Shown here piece by piece: positions 33,488 through 45,071 of a stretch of DNA of 64,000 nucleotides. The notes under the pieces are model-generated. The model was not told the DNA's origin and made no database searches. It worked only from the letters and a program-made list of their open reading frames with translations. Made by a program: the position numbers and the translations under genes. Within the stretch, counting starts at the first letter, position 1. Each line of letters opens with the position of its first letter. Source of the DNA: Tetmemena sp. SeJ-2015 (taxonomy: Eukaryota; Ciliophora; Spirotrichea; Sporadotrichida; Oxytrichidae); the NCBI GenBank assembly GCA_027382625.1, contig JAJKFJ010022336.1, positions 62,001-126,000 of the forward strand. The letters run 5' to 3'.

Positions 33488-35819
33488 ATGTCAAGGCACC
33501 GCTAAATAGAGTAACTGATGAAGGACTTCTCAATCAAGTAGAATAGGGATTAAAGCAATCGAAGAGCCAAGAAAAGATATTTATTTTAAGCGGGGAAGCT
33601 CAAGTTTATTCTGCAAACATTATGAAACATCCAGTCAATAAATTTGTCAATCAGTCTTTTTCCCAAGAGCAACAGAGTGAATCCTATAATTAATATTAAT
33701 GCTCATACCAAGATAAGAAATATTTATAGTAGGAGTCTTCTCTAGGGATTTCAATTTCTAACACTAGTAGTATTCCAGAGTACTCAAAATAATGGGAATA
33801 TAGCCCCATTAAATGCATAGGCTATGTATAATGGAGATGATTTGAGGCAAAAGCATATTTTGAGTTAGCAAGTTCACCTGCCTATTAATCTTGAACAAAG
33901 CAAAATATGCATCTATTCAAAAATCAGCCTAAATACACTAGGAACCACATCAAGTATCAACTTTAACACCATTTACATATTATATTAAATTTTCTAGAAC
34001 CCATATTATGTAAAATTATAATTGGAAAGCATAACGCACCTGCTAATAGCTAAATAATGTTCGACCATCTTAATTCGAATAAAAACTCGAACTTGAACTT
34101 ATAAAAACACTCCACTTTAAATCAATCTACTCTTTCCACCTTCTATATTATTTGCTAACCTAACTCTAAAAATCAGGAAGAAAGGGCAATGAATTATAGG
34201 GGTACCTAGCAGAGAGTATAGATTTTATATATTATCTTAATTTTTATTTAAATAAAACGATCGCAATTAAGAGACAGCTGCTACTGACCTGCAAAAGAAT
34301 CAGTTTCATTTGGATCTGGGAAAGATAATTACTAAAACTAAGACTAAAACTTCTCGCTAAGCTCAATAGCAAGCGTCTGGCACAAAGAAGCCAAAGTCAA
34401 ATGAACAGCAGCAGTTACCTAAATGCATCTTAAAAATACACATAGATTTTGAAAAACACTACTACTAGTAAGTTCATATGAAGATAAATTTTATATAGGG
34501 CTTATAATTATAGGTATATTTTCTAAAATTTTAATTATGGCCCATTAATGACGAAAGAATAAAGGAGTCGAAGATTAAGGCTGAACCATCAACGGGTCCT
34601 GGCGGAGATCTAGAGCACTTAGAATACTTAGATTCCCGTGTTAGATAAATAACAGAAGATACTCAAGAAAACATAGAGTCTAAGAAGCAATTTTACGAAA
34701 CTTTTCGCCCAAACAATGATAAAATTTCCAAATCTCCTGGCCATAAAATCTCACCTTCTAAATTTATTTTAAGTTTAGTTTAAAGTGAAAGTTGGATAAT
34801 AAGCCTACACAAGCCTAATAAATAAACAGCCGAAAATTCAGACTTAAGAGTTTACTCTCTAAAATAATTAGGACGGTTCAAGTCAAGATAGGCTTACAAC
34901 AAATGATGGAAAGCAAAGTGACTAGGTGACTAGCAACATGTCATTCATGAAAATGTCTATTCTTAGTACCCAGAAAGAAACAATAAGTAGCTCGCACAAA
35001 AAGTAGAAGAAAACTCGATTAATAAGCAGTGATTATGTGCCTGGGCCAGGAACTTATAATTTGGGTGGGACGTTTAAATCTATAAATACAGATAAGGTTT
35101 CTTCGGTTGCATCTCACAGAAGACAAATGAGTTAAGGGTACGAAAATCCCGCTTGAGACTAATAAAAGTGTAGCTTTGGGAAAGTCTACATCTCGCGGAC
35201 TTTCTCATGGATAATACAGCATTTAAAAATACCTCAGATATATTTTTTAAATTATCTTCTTAAATATTGATTGATCATGCTCGCTCAATTTACTCAACCT
35301 CTGTTATGGAAAGACAAGGACAAGGAACAGCAGATGGAAGTTTTGGGCTAAGCTTCGAAAAAGTTAGAAAGCAATACTTTAAGCATCATGATGTAGAAAT
35401 ATATGGACGCCACAGCCCAGGCCCAGGAGCCTATTCTCCAAAGAAGGATTGTGATTTTCAAGAATATCAGTATGATGATAAAACAATGCCTAAAGAGAAA
35501 AGAGTCTGCCCAATAGTTCCTAAGTATAATAGTGTATACATTTATTAAGTAGCAGTAAGAGATTAAGACAAGTCCTTTTCATTTCAATCAGCAAATATCT
35601 TCATTTAACGTACACAAGAACGGTGTTTCATTTTTTGGAAGTAAAGCGGAAAGAGTAATCGACTCGAGATTGTGTAAGTTTAAAATTCATTTTAAAAGCA
35701 AACTATTGTTGGCCACAAGCATATGTTCATAGTTTAGAAGGGCCTGTATTGAAAGATTTATAGAATTATTGTTAAGACAATTATAAGTATATTTAAAAAT
35801 AAGTAGGTTTTTAAAGTGA
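33488..35819 (+). CDS. STPGR (sperm-tail PG-rich repeat) protein, probable axonemal/microtubule protein
   Basis: Two PG-rich repeats are clear: DYVPGPGTYNLGGTF near 35030-35070 and HSPGPGAYSPKKD near 35410-35450. A weaker one is STGPGGD near 34590. Such repeats define the STPG/ODF3 family of cilium- and microtubule-associated proteins. The rest is basic and Gln/Ser-rich (for example KIITKTKTKTSRQAQQQ near 34310-34370). A GT-AG intron begins GTAAGTTCAT near 34469. The start at ATG 33488 is the first Met of a continuous frame that begins earlier. The end is blurred: the last protein-like exon (FNVHKNGVSFFGSKAERVID) lies near 35605-35665, with a TGA about 35819. Convergent with the Arp 3' block at 35844. 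A frame slip near 35140 is fixed by one extra G. Confidence 0.65.
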
Positions 35820-35843
35820 TTATACTAAAAGTTAAATTATATA

Positions 35844-36413
35844 TCACATCATCATTTCCATCTTCTGTAAGCTTCTTTTCATCATATCTTGGATAGGCTC
35901 TCTTCTCGTTGCAAGAGACTTGTTGGAATATGGAGTAGTGCTACTGTAGAGAATTAACTTTTGCACCTTGGTGTTTTCTTCAAACTCCATTTAACATAAT
36001 TATTCAAATTAATGCAAATCCATATTGAAATAGTTCTCATAGCGAGTTCCAAAGAGAAAAGCTTCTCCATACCTATCAGGGATGTACTCCTTCTTTTCAA
36101 AGTATTCCTCTGAGGTAAGCAAGAATCGATCAATCTCATTATTTAAGGAGGAAAGTAAAGATGCACCCACCCAAACCAAGCAATTCGAGGGAAAGCAAAC
36201 ATCAGGGATCTATAAATCCTAAAATCTTTATGGTTATTTTTAAAATCTAAAAGAGACCCTTAATCTCTTTCAATTCCTCGAACTGTTTGCATGTATCTAT
36301 AAGATGATGAATCTCTTGCATCAATCTTAATTTGAATCCTGGAATCATGAAAGTGCCTCCTGAGAGCATATGTTTTACGCTGCTCTTCCTCTAATTTCAC
36401 AGTTCAACTAAAC
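35844..36413 (-). CDS. Actin-related protein (Arp10/Arp11-like), 3' MDS block
   Basis: The C-terminal half of an actin fold: LSGGTFMIPGFKLRLMQEI (near 36330-36390, the actin GG-T-PG motif) and NCLVWVGASLLSSL (near 36150-36190, the actin S-W-GGS motif), then a divergent C-terminus ending at TGA 35844-35846. There is no N-terminal actin half next to it. That half lies at 43881-44987 on the same strand. The block begins with the 13-bp pointer (36401-36413) also found at the end of the other block. Two single-base slips occur: a missing base just before LSGG and one extra C near 36213. Arp10/Arp11 caps the pointed end of the Arp1 filament in dynactin. The assignment to Arp10 rests mainly on the 5' block and is tentative. 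Confidence 0.75.
36401..36413 (-). repeat. Pointer at start of the Arp 3' MDS block
   Basis: AGTTCAACTAAAC on the plus strand (GTTTAGTTGAACT in gene sense), identical to 43881-43893. Joining at this pointer gives the in-frame LNCEIRGRAAQNI leading into the LSGGTF motif. Confidence 0.85.
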
Positions 36414-36488
36414 GAATCTAAATGTATAAGTGAGATTATATTTATGGATTTGAAATAATTTAATTGAAATAGACCCTTTCAAATTCAA

Positions 36489-39400
36489 TCACTCTTGTTG
36501 CTCAAAAGCTTATTTGCCTTCATTAATTTCTCTTGTGAAAGAATGCTTATTCTAAATCACAACTCTATTACTTTCTAAATTAGTCTATTCGTTTTAAGTT
36601 TGTGAGTTTAAAGGCTCATTCGTTCCTTTAACGACATACTTCTTGATATATTAAACTTTCTGCTTCTCTTTTTGCTTTCTAGCTCTTTTAGTCTGTTTTT
36701 GTGCCGCATTTTGGTTGAAATTTTAATCTTACGCTTCTAAGACTTCTCTACTTCTTCATGATTTGTAATTTAAATTACCAATACTTTTAAGCATGATTAA
36801 CTTTCTACTGCTCATTAACTTAGTAGAATTTCGGAGACTCAAAAGGTGTTTCAAGCTGTATTTTATCATCTTCAGCTTATTTTTAAGCTTTTGATTTTCT
36901 TTTTGCACTTTATTTCTTACCTTGCTTCTTCTTTTGTGCTTGACTTAAAACCCTCTGATCAATTAAAAATAAGAAAGTCAGCTTTATTTGGCACAAAACT
37001 GAAGAAATCATCGTCATTTCCTATAACCCTAGATTTTATCTTTATTAAGGTGACTCAATTTGCAAGTTTAGAGCATTTTAACTCAGCTTTTATAACCATA
37101 ACAAATTATTATAAAGCAAATTTAATTAATATATTATAATTGAATAAGAAAGGGAAAGATCCTAGTCAGAGGATCTGAAAGATCCAAATGATTTTAATTT
37201 GTATCCAAGGTCTAAATAGTAGTTAGGAATATAACAACTTACATTTGTCCTTAGTTAGAGGAATCATTGGAGCTCCTTGTTTGAAACTATCTTAATTGCT
37301 TCTGTCGTCCATTCCATCTTCTAGAATTCCCTCTAACTTATTTCTGTATTCCAATAAATTATTTATTGAAAGAGAGTTAATACTGAATCATAGTTTTGCC
37401 TCTATGCCAAAAATTCTTGCCTTTATCACCGGAGCCTTAAAAATTAGACTCCTCTTGATTTGTCTAGTTCATAAAATACAAATTTAAAATTATCCTAAAG
37501 TTATCCTCTTAATTTTTGACTAAGAACCGACCTTTCTTCTTTTAATCATTTTCCCGCTTAATTTCAGAGTCCCTGCGTTTGTATTGTACTTCTTTCTTAT
37601 TTTAAGCTTTCATCTAGGATGATTACTTTACTGGCCTCAGTTTTTGCAAATTTTGATTCTCAGCAGGCTCATTAGGTTACTCTTTATCTTCATTCTATAA
37701 CTACTTTCCTCTTCCTCTTGATATTTGAACTATTCTTTGAGCCTTCATCATTTAGGACATTCCTTCTCCCTTCCTCTTTTTGTTTCGCTTTCCATAGCCT
37801 TTCTTATTTTTCGAAAATTGATCTTTATAAAATCAATTCATTTTTTATATTAAATACAAATACATAGCTTTATTTAAGTGATTTTTAAGAACAGTTTTAA
37901 TTTATTTACATTATAATAAATCTTGAGTATCATACATCTTTTCCTCCTCGAAATCTATATTTAAGAGCAATTAAATTATTGAAAAATAAAATCAATAGGC
38001 TGTTGAAGTGAATCTACTCTCTTTCTCCTTTATCCTTAATAAATTGTGTCACTATCTCTCGACACACTCGAAGAAAGCACTTCTTTCGTATTCTAGCTAT
38101 TTTCAGGAGATTGCAGGACTTATATGTGCGAGTCTTATAAGTCTGTCATGCAAGTCTTAAAAAATAAAGAGTAATGTTTATTTCTACTGCTTATCATAAG
38201 CTAGGACTTTCTAAGTATTGGCATTTCCGCTCCAATTCTTTTCAGACTCCTCATAAGAATCTTGAATAGGAATTTTTATTTCTTCTTGGAATTAGTGCTG
38301 CCTCAAACTTTCATCATCCACATTTCCACTGTCTAATCTATTAAACCATTTTAAAAAGCAGAAAAATTTAGAGATCTAAGACCCAAGCCAGAACTAAGAC
38401 CTGGTACATTCTAATTAATTAAATCCCCAAGATGCTATTAGATTTCGAAGTTTATTCTGCGCTAACACTCGATAGCTTCTCCATCCTTTAATTGATTTTC
38501 AAATCTCTCTTCAATGGAAACTAAATCTGCTTGCTCAAGATGGCTTTAACCAGCATTGGAAGAACTCTCAAAATGATGAAACTTAAATTTATTGTAATCC
38601 GCTGACTATTCTGATCCTAAATAATGTTACTTAATATTTTTACTTCAATATTACCATTATCTCTGGTAAAATAAAAGTTATATTAATCTCTTTGAGCGAG
38701 AGTATTTAAATTCAAGACAGATTCCTTATTTCTCTGCATATTCAGCTTGAATCGCCTGCAGGTTTGATGATGTTAACTTTTGTTGGCATCGTTCTATATA
38801 AAGTAAATTTCATAAACTTTTATACATAGTGATCAGTGTGGTAAACAAGTTTGTAAAAATTAAATTCTTGACCTTTCTGGAGATTCTTAGGAGCTCCACC
38901 TTTGCATACGAATCTATTGCCTTTGCTTCTAAGGTTTTAAGATTATTGCTAATAGTTCTGCAGTTGGTGATCCTAAATGTTCATGTTGATCTTATTGCCA
39001 TTAATGGAGGACTGATATTCACTCGAACTATTTAAATCTGCCTAACTCTTGTCGCTTCTAAGTTCACTTGAATTCTCATACCCATCTAACTCGTCCTCAC
39101 CTAAAAGATTCTGGGGTATATTTAAGTAGACCTTTTGCTCTTCTAATTCATTAGAGACTATAAAATCTCCCTCAACTTCTTCAATCTAGACCATTACATC
39201 ATTTTCTCTGAATTAATCAGTGTCTTCGATTTCTACTTCCTCGAACTCCCTAGACTTTTCCTCGCTCTTTTAATCTTGCTAGATAGGAATGTCGCCTGCA
39301 CTCGAAGCATCTGCTTCATTATCTTGATCTTAAACTTCAAGAGTCTAGCTTTTGTAAGTAGCTTTTCTGATATGTGCTACTTAATGAAGAGCTCAGGTGG

Positions 39401-39574
39401 CTAAGCATCTTAATCTTCCGAGTTCGAATCGTATTCACTTTCAAATATGAAATTCAAATAGACACTATGGTTTGAGAAGTTTTAATCTTAAGCTATTTAG
39501 GTTTGGAGCCTTTAACTTAACTGAACGTATAGATCATTCTAGTCAGTGGAATATTTTCTCTCTTCTAGAACCAT
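36489..39574 (-). CDS. Long Gln-rich, charged protein nested inside the split Arp gene
   Basis: Probably begins near ATG 39574 (MVLEERKYSTDQNDLYVQL), although the frame is open further upstream. It continues through an acidic part (QFRENDVMVQIEEVEGDF, near 39150-39200), EYAEKQGICLEFKYSRSKR near 38700, ADLVSIEERFENQLKDGEAI near 38500, SEEKNW-like and Lys-rich parts near 37600-37750, INNLLEYRNKLEGILEDGMD near 37290-37350, and a basic end (KQTKRARKQKEKQK, near 36670) to TGA 36489-36491. No domain recognised. Many TAA/TAG Gln codons and several frame changes. It lies wholly between the two Arp blocks and could be two genes. Confidence 0.5.
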
Positions 39575-39647
39575 GTTCTGTCTCGAGGCAAAGTATTATT
39601 CTGTTTGCTCTTAAATCTCTAAATTGTGGATCACAGTGTTTAAAACA

Positions 39648-40257
39648 TCAGCAAATTATGGCTAAAATAAGCATAATCTCTATACACTTATTACAATGAT
39701 AATTTCTTTAACTTTTTAAAAAGCTATTTTTAATTGCAAAAGAGAAAATAGTTATATTTACAAAATACAGCGTTTAAATTAAATAAGTTTATAGAATAAT
39801 TTATTGTGTTTATTAAATTTTATATCTATCTCCCTGGATATTTTAATTTAGCAACAATATTGCTATATTATTTCTCCTTTCTCCATTGAGATTGATATCT
39901 TGAATCTGTACAATTTGATCATCCATTCTAGATTGACCTTCCCCGGAACTGATGATATTGGTATTGAATCCTGGTCTCATGAATGCAGCTTCTTTCACTC
40001 CCACATCTTATCTCTCTTAGTTTTCTTGCTCTTTTATCACTATTTTCCATTATAAAAAAAAAACATAAAATTAAATTCCTCTCTTCTAAGTGTTATTCAG
40101 AATCATCATAATCTGATGCCTCACCTAAATAGTTCCCAAAAGCTTGTAATCTAGCTATTTAACTTTTGGACATAGATTCAGCTAGAGCTGCACCCATATG
40201 CGTCATTCTCTGAGGTGAAACTGGACTGTCAAAGAAATTCTAAGATGGATTACTCAT
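39648..40257 (-). CDS. Small protein of unknown function nested inside the split Arp gene
   Basis: ATG 40257 opens MSNPSQNFFDSPVSPQRMTH, continuing SKSQIARLQAFGNYLGEASD. After a break in a T-rich stretch near 40050-40080 the frame reads VKEAAFMRPGFNTNIISSGE and IVQIQDINLNGERRNN. With TAA as Gln the frame runs to TGA at 39648-39650, but the last 60 codons look like non-coding AT-rich DNA, so the true end may be earlier. No family recognised. Confidence 0.45.
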
Positions 40258-40627
40258 AGGATTCTAATCCAAGAAAGCTAAAATATTTTATAGAATGTAA
40301 TAAAGTAGCTTCGATGTTATTTGTACCAGATTACTTATGCAGTTGATCTTTTAAAAAGGGACTATTTATTAGCGGAGAGAAAACGTTTCTCATATTTAAT
40401 TATTGATTCTGATGAGACCTTTGAGAGTTTATTTGCTAACAATTAGCATAATAAGATAAGAATTTATATCTTACGTTCCGATACAGAGCCTATAGAAGTA
40501 TAATTATGTCAGATTAGCTTTTAGAGAAAAAGAACTAAAATTTTATTGACCAATTTATTATAAAAAGGAAAAACGTCATATCATGCAAATAACTGTTCAG
40601 AAAAAGAGTAAACAGAAATGACCTAAA

Positions 40628-41087
40628 ATGATAGATTAAAATCAAATTAGTAATTGTCCAGTTCCTGGTTCTCTTGTTTAAGATTTTTCTATCTTATTGC
40701 CAGCTGGGATTATTTAATTAACTTAATGCATATGCTAAGAATTGAATCTATTGCTATCAGGTCCAAAATTAGCAGAATTTATGTCGTACTGATTGTGGCG
40801 CACCCCTCCTTAAAGTCCAAAATTCCTTTCAATCTTATTCAAATTAAGAGTAGTTATCTCGAATCTAGACGATTATTCTTTTCTTTTTAGTATCATTGGC
40901 TATGATTAAGGAAGAGCTGGATTATTAATTATTTCAAAAAAAATTTAAAAAATAAAGATTAAGAATATCTTCTGTTCTGTAAAATTATGTACTCAAATTT
41001 CTATCCCCTATCTCAACAATATAAGATAGAAAGAGTTATTTTTAAACAAGCTTATTTTATCGATCTACTTCCATCTCGTTTTAATGA
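40628..41087 (+). CDS. Possible small plus-strand gene nested inside the split Arp gene
   Basis: ATG 40628 opens MIDQNQISNCPVPGSLVQDF and continues to KLAEFMSY and a TGA near 40790. A second frame carries on as DCGAPLLKVQNSFQSYSNQE to TGA 41085-41087. One base error or a short IES would join them. A different open frame (41 to 71 codons from 40987) overlaps the end. No family recognised; weakly supported. Confidence 0.3.
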
Positions 41088-41290
41088 GAATGAATATAGA
41101 CTTGTTTATGCTGTTTATTCTCTAAATCCGGAGAACTTTATTTTAGCACCTGCCCTTTTTCTTCTTCAATCAACAACATTTCTAAATAATTTAAAGGTTT
41201 AAAAATCTTAAAATCTTACTTGATAAATAAGTCAGGAAACGAAATACTGACTTTGTCTATTTAGAGAGAGAAAAATAAAGACAAAATACT

Positions 41291-43562
41291 TCAATTTATA
41301 TAGCTTAATATTAAATAATCAGTATAAAAATTATAAAATATTTCTCTCTATTAAGTCCTGCAATCATTGATTACCTTTACCTCATTCTCAGTGAGATTTT
41401 TTTCTCTGAATCTGAATCTGCCATTAACAAAATAAGCATATAACTTGCTTTGGCTATTCTCTGGCTTGACTTTTGAGATCTGCCATTATTTTACTTAAAG
41501 GCAAATTGGTTTCTCTTGAGTTATTGATTGTGAAAATCTTTTTGCAATAAAATTATATTAAGGAAAATATAAATATGCCATCTTTTCCAATTGCAGTAGC
41601 TGCCACTTGTATGATTAACTCGCTCTAAGTAAATAATAAAAGCTTAATTTAGCTAAGATCATCTTTTAAACTCAATTGCCAAAATTTAGTCGAATTTTAT
41701 ATTATAGATAGCCATTTTATTACAACAAAATCATATAAAACATAATCTTCCCAGAATTTTCTAAAATTGTCCATTAGATTTGACAAGAATGAGTCCTCTC
41801 AAATCTAAAGTAAAAAAGTTTAATTCTATTTTATTTTAAGATTTAATAACTAATTTATTTTAAAAGTATTGAAATTCTCTTGCTCCTGTCGAACTTCAGT
41901 TCTATCAATTTTTATCAATGGTATTTGAAATCTCAATTCTCTGACTGGCTTTTCTGCATTTATCGTAGTCATCTCACCTGCTTATTTGGATTATAAGTTA
42001 TGAATCTCTTCAAGAGGTAAAGCAAAGATAGGCTAGGATTTTTATGTTCTAGTTGTCCCGTCCATTTCTCTTACCGCTATGTCGTTTGGTTGAATTTAAA
42101 TACTTCTGCTACTTGATAGACCTTGAGAATTTTCATTTGACGCATCCCCTGATTCGTTATTCGTAAATGTCTAAGGAAGATTCAAGGCAATCTAGAGTTA
42201 TTATACATATAAATACATAACACACATAATAAGACATGGTCTTTCATTGAGATTGTACTCTGCATTGGAGTATCATAATTATGCGAGATATTAGACTCTG
42301 ACTAACTTACTGATTGAGATAGGCTGTTATTTATGTAGCCAGAGAGGCTGAGTTTTGGTGGAGATAATGTCAAAGGGTCAGGAAGTTGTATGTCTGCCCT
42401 TAAATCGTCCGACATTAGATTTTTAAAAAGTTCAGTTTAGGGTTAGTTTTATAATACCTCAATGTACTACTAATTTTAACTTGCCTCGCTTTTATCAATA
42501 GCACCTATAGAGGAGGAGATATAGCTTTCTTTCGATTTTGAGTGGATCGATTAAAAATATGTAAAGATTTGTAGTCTAAATTTTGGCAATTTTAATTTGA
42601 AGAATTCAGACTTATTATCTGCTCACTCATCCTAAATCGAGACTTCCCGTTAAAAAGGATTAAAATGTTTTCATCATTCTCAATAACAGTGTCAATATTT
42701 TCATGTATCTCAACTATAATCTACTATTCTTCTTCAGCCGATATATCTTTCTCATCACTTGAGTAAATAAGATTTAAACCAGATCCCACTTTAGAAGGTG
42801 GCACGTAATGATGATCAGAGTCCTTTACTCTTGAATTGCCTTCTTCACCTTTACTTTCTTCGAAGCTTTCAGTATGAAAAGTGGGAGATCTCTTGAGGCC
42901 ATAATCCCTCGAGTTCACTTGAATAGTTGTCGACTCAATGATTTAGACTATCTCATTATGCTGAGAAATCGACTATGATGAGGAGCTGCCACTCTTATAG
43001 ATGCTGTTAATTTCCTGTTCAGAGTTTTTCTTAGACTTGGGATGCGTGCATTTGAATCTTCCTTTCTTCTCTTCCATACTTTGGGATTCATCCTCGAAAT
43101 TGTATGCCTGAGTTTGCATTTCTTAGTTCAAATTTTCAGATAGCAGAGATGGAAATATAGGAGAACTATTTGGTTGCTCAAATTCGAAATAGGTATTCTA
43201 GTTTTCATTGAATGCTTCTTCTTCTTATTGAATTTCAAGGCCTTGATGATTTATTTAATTTATCATGAATCTAAAATCAAGTAAAAATATCGCATCTTAA
43301 ACTTTAGAAAACAAATTTGAAGTTTTTTTATATTTTCAATTAAAATTAATTGTTGTTACTTTTTTAAATTGCTACTTTATTAATTTAAACTCACCCTCGT
43401 ATTTTCAAATTCTATGGTCTAAATAAAATATTAAAGATGTGGAAGTTGATTAATGACTGGAGAGATTACATCCTCTCCATATCAGAAATGATCTCCATCC
43501 TAAAAATGAATTTAGGCATAGTATGCGTCATCTTCTATTAGATTGCTCTTTAATGCTTCCAT
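41291..43562 (-). CDS. Acidic Ser-rich protein of unknown function nested inside the split Arp gene
   Basis: ATG 43562 gives MEALKSNLIEDDAYYAQIHF, an in-frame TGA at 43492-43494, then YGEDVISPVINQLPHLQYF and an intron starting GTGAGTTTAA. A long frame at 42600-43250 is acidic and Ser-rich (for example TESFEESKGEEGNSRVKDSD). Later exons read LPDPLTLSPPKLSLSGYINN near 42350, PNDIAVREMDGTTR near 42060, MDNFRKFWEDYVLYDF near 41750 and a compact C-terminus YAYFVNGRFRFREKNLTENE near 41390-41450. The last open frame ends at TGA 41291-41293. The order of phospho-acceptor-rich middle and compact ends suggests a regulatory or scaffold protein; function unknown. Confidence 0.5.
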
Positions 43563-43880
43563 TATTTATAATTTAATAATCAACATATCAAATGGTTTTA
43601 TAAATTTCACATAAGATTGTACATGCATGCTAAAAACTAAATCAGTTTTTATAATACAATTCAAACCCGGACAGATAAAATTATTATAAATATATAGTTA
43701 GGTAATAAAAATGAATTTAATAACTGTTTATTAGCTCTCTCAAAATTCTTGATTTAATTATTTAATTAAATTGCAAAATATGAATAGGTATTTAGAGAAA
43801 ATAATATATAATCCCGAAAAATTGATCGTAATCTTTACGAAGAAACTTTTTATTATTTTTAAATGAAATTTTAATGTTAA

Positions 43881-43893
43881 AGTTCAACTAAAC
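43881..43893 (-). repeat. Pointer at end of the Arp 5' MDS block
   Basis: AGTTCAACTAAAC, the same 13 bp as at 36401-36413. It follows NIAYSILQSVKK and overlaps what may be the end of a short GT-AG intron (GTAAAAG to GTTTAG). Confidence 0.85.
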
Positions 43894-44987
43894 ATATTAA
43901 GAGCCTATAACTTTTACCTTTTTGACAGACTGCAAAATAGAATAAGCAATGTTAGGTTCCTCTTCTTCGTAGTCGCCAAAGCAAGTTTCCATGGTGCAGT
44001 ATCTTGTTCTCATAGATATTTGAAGTCCAGGCAACTCCTTATAGTTCTTGCCCAATTGAGTTTGCTTTCTCTTCATTTGCTCCAAGTTTTCATTATTGGC
44101 TAGATATTGACTCTTTTGTTCCAACTGCATTTACAAATAAATAGAAGAATGAAGATTCTTCATTACCACTAATGATCTAACCTTAAGATCTTCAAGAATT
44201 GCACTCTTGATATTTGACATGTCTTGGTTATTGGCTGCATACTTTCTTATTAGCTCCCTGTTGTCTTCTTACAAGTGTTCATTCAATCTTTTCTCAATAT
44301 TGACACCAGCAGCATAGCAAACTTAAAATCCCTCCATACACAGTCGTGATCTTACAATGGGCAGGATTTAAACTTGTTAAAAGCCAGCTTCAACAATTAA
44401 GCCAGAGTCCAACCCACTCACATATAGAGGAAGGGCGTTGCTGAGGAAAGAGAAGACATACTTCACCGCGAAATTCTTCATGAGCACATGGCAAATCGCT
44501 TCAATGAAAGGTCTAGGTGAGAGAAATGACTCGCATACCACCACTGCCTTATCTCTTGGATTTATCTGCAAAAGACTACAAAGATTATTCCTTTAAGAAA
44601 AGTATTACTGGTAGAAGACTTGATTCAAAAATTCTTCGATTTCCATCATTAGCTTCTTAGTGCTGTCGAAACAAGTGGCAAATGTAGAAACATTCAACTA
44701 TTTTAATCATCAATAACCTAATTAAATCACTTACGAGGGAAATGTTATCTCTAATTTATAAATATATTAAAATTAATTTATGAGACCATGCTCAAAGGAG
44801 TGGGAATAATGTGAGTAGGGATAGGGTCTTTTGAAAATCCGCACTTTGTATGAGTCATTCCAATGTCAAGCACGATGTGATTCTAAAACAAGAGTTAAAT
44901 TTTTTGCCCTCAGTATGACATAAAGCTTTGTGAAATTTTCTTCTTTATTACACCTTCTAGCTGATTCAGCCTTAATCTGTCTGTCAT
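43881..44987 (-). CDS. Actin-related protein (Arp10/Arp11-like), 5' MDS block
   Basis: From ATG 44987: a short leader, then HIVLDIGMTHTKCGFSKDP near 44820-44880 (actin phosphate-1 loop; the TKCGF form is typical of Arp10) and IIPTPLS. An intron (GTCTCATAAA to AAATTAG, about 44750-44785) follows. Then INPRDKAVVVCESFLSPRPF near 44520-44570, YVFSFLSNALPLYVSGLDSG near 44400-44460 and VEAGFQQVQILPIV (phosphate-2 region), ending NIAYSILQSVKK and the 13-bp pointer. The C-terminal third is missing here and lies at 35844-36413. An insert after SFMSY near 44890-44920 contains TGA and is probably an IES. The product would be a dynactin pointed-end actin-related protein; Arp10 is the best guess. Confidence 0.8.
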
Positions 44988-45071
44988 TTTTATCTTAAAT
45001 TACTTCTATTTTAAATTAAGATATCATAATTATGAACATATTTTTATTCAGTTAGTTAATTATCGAATAAA

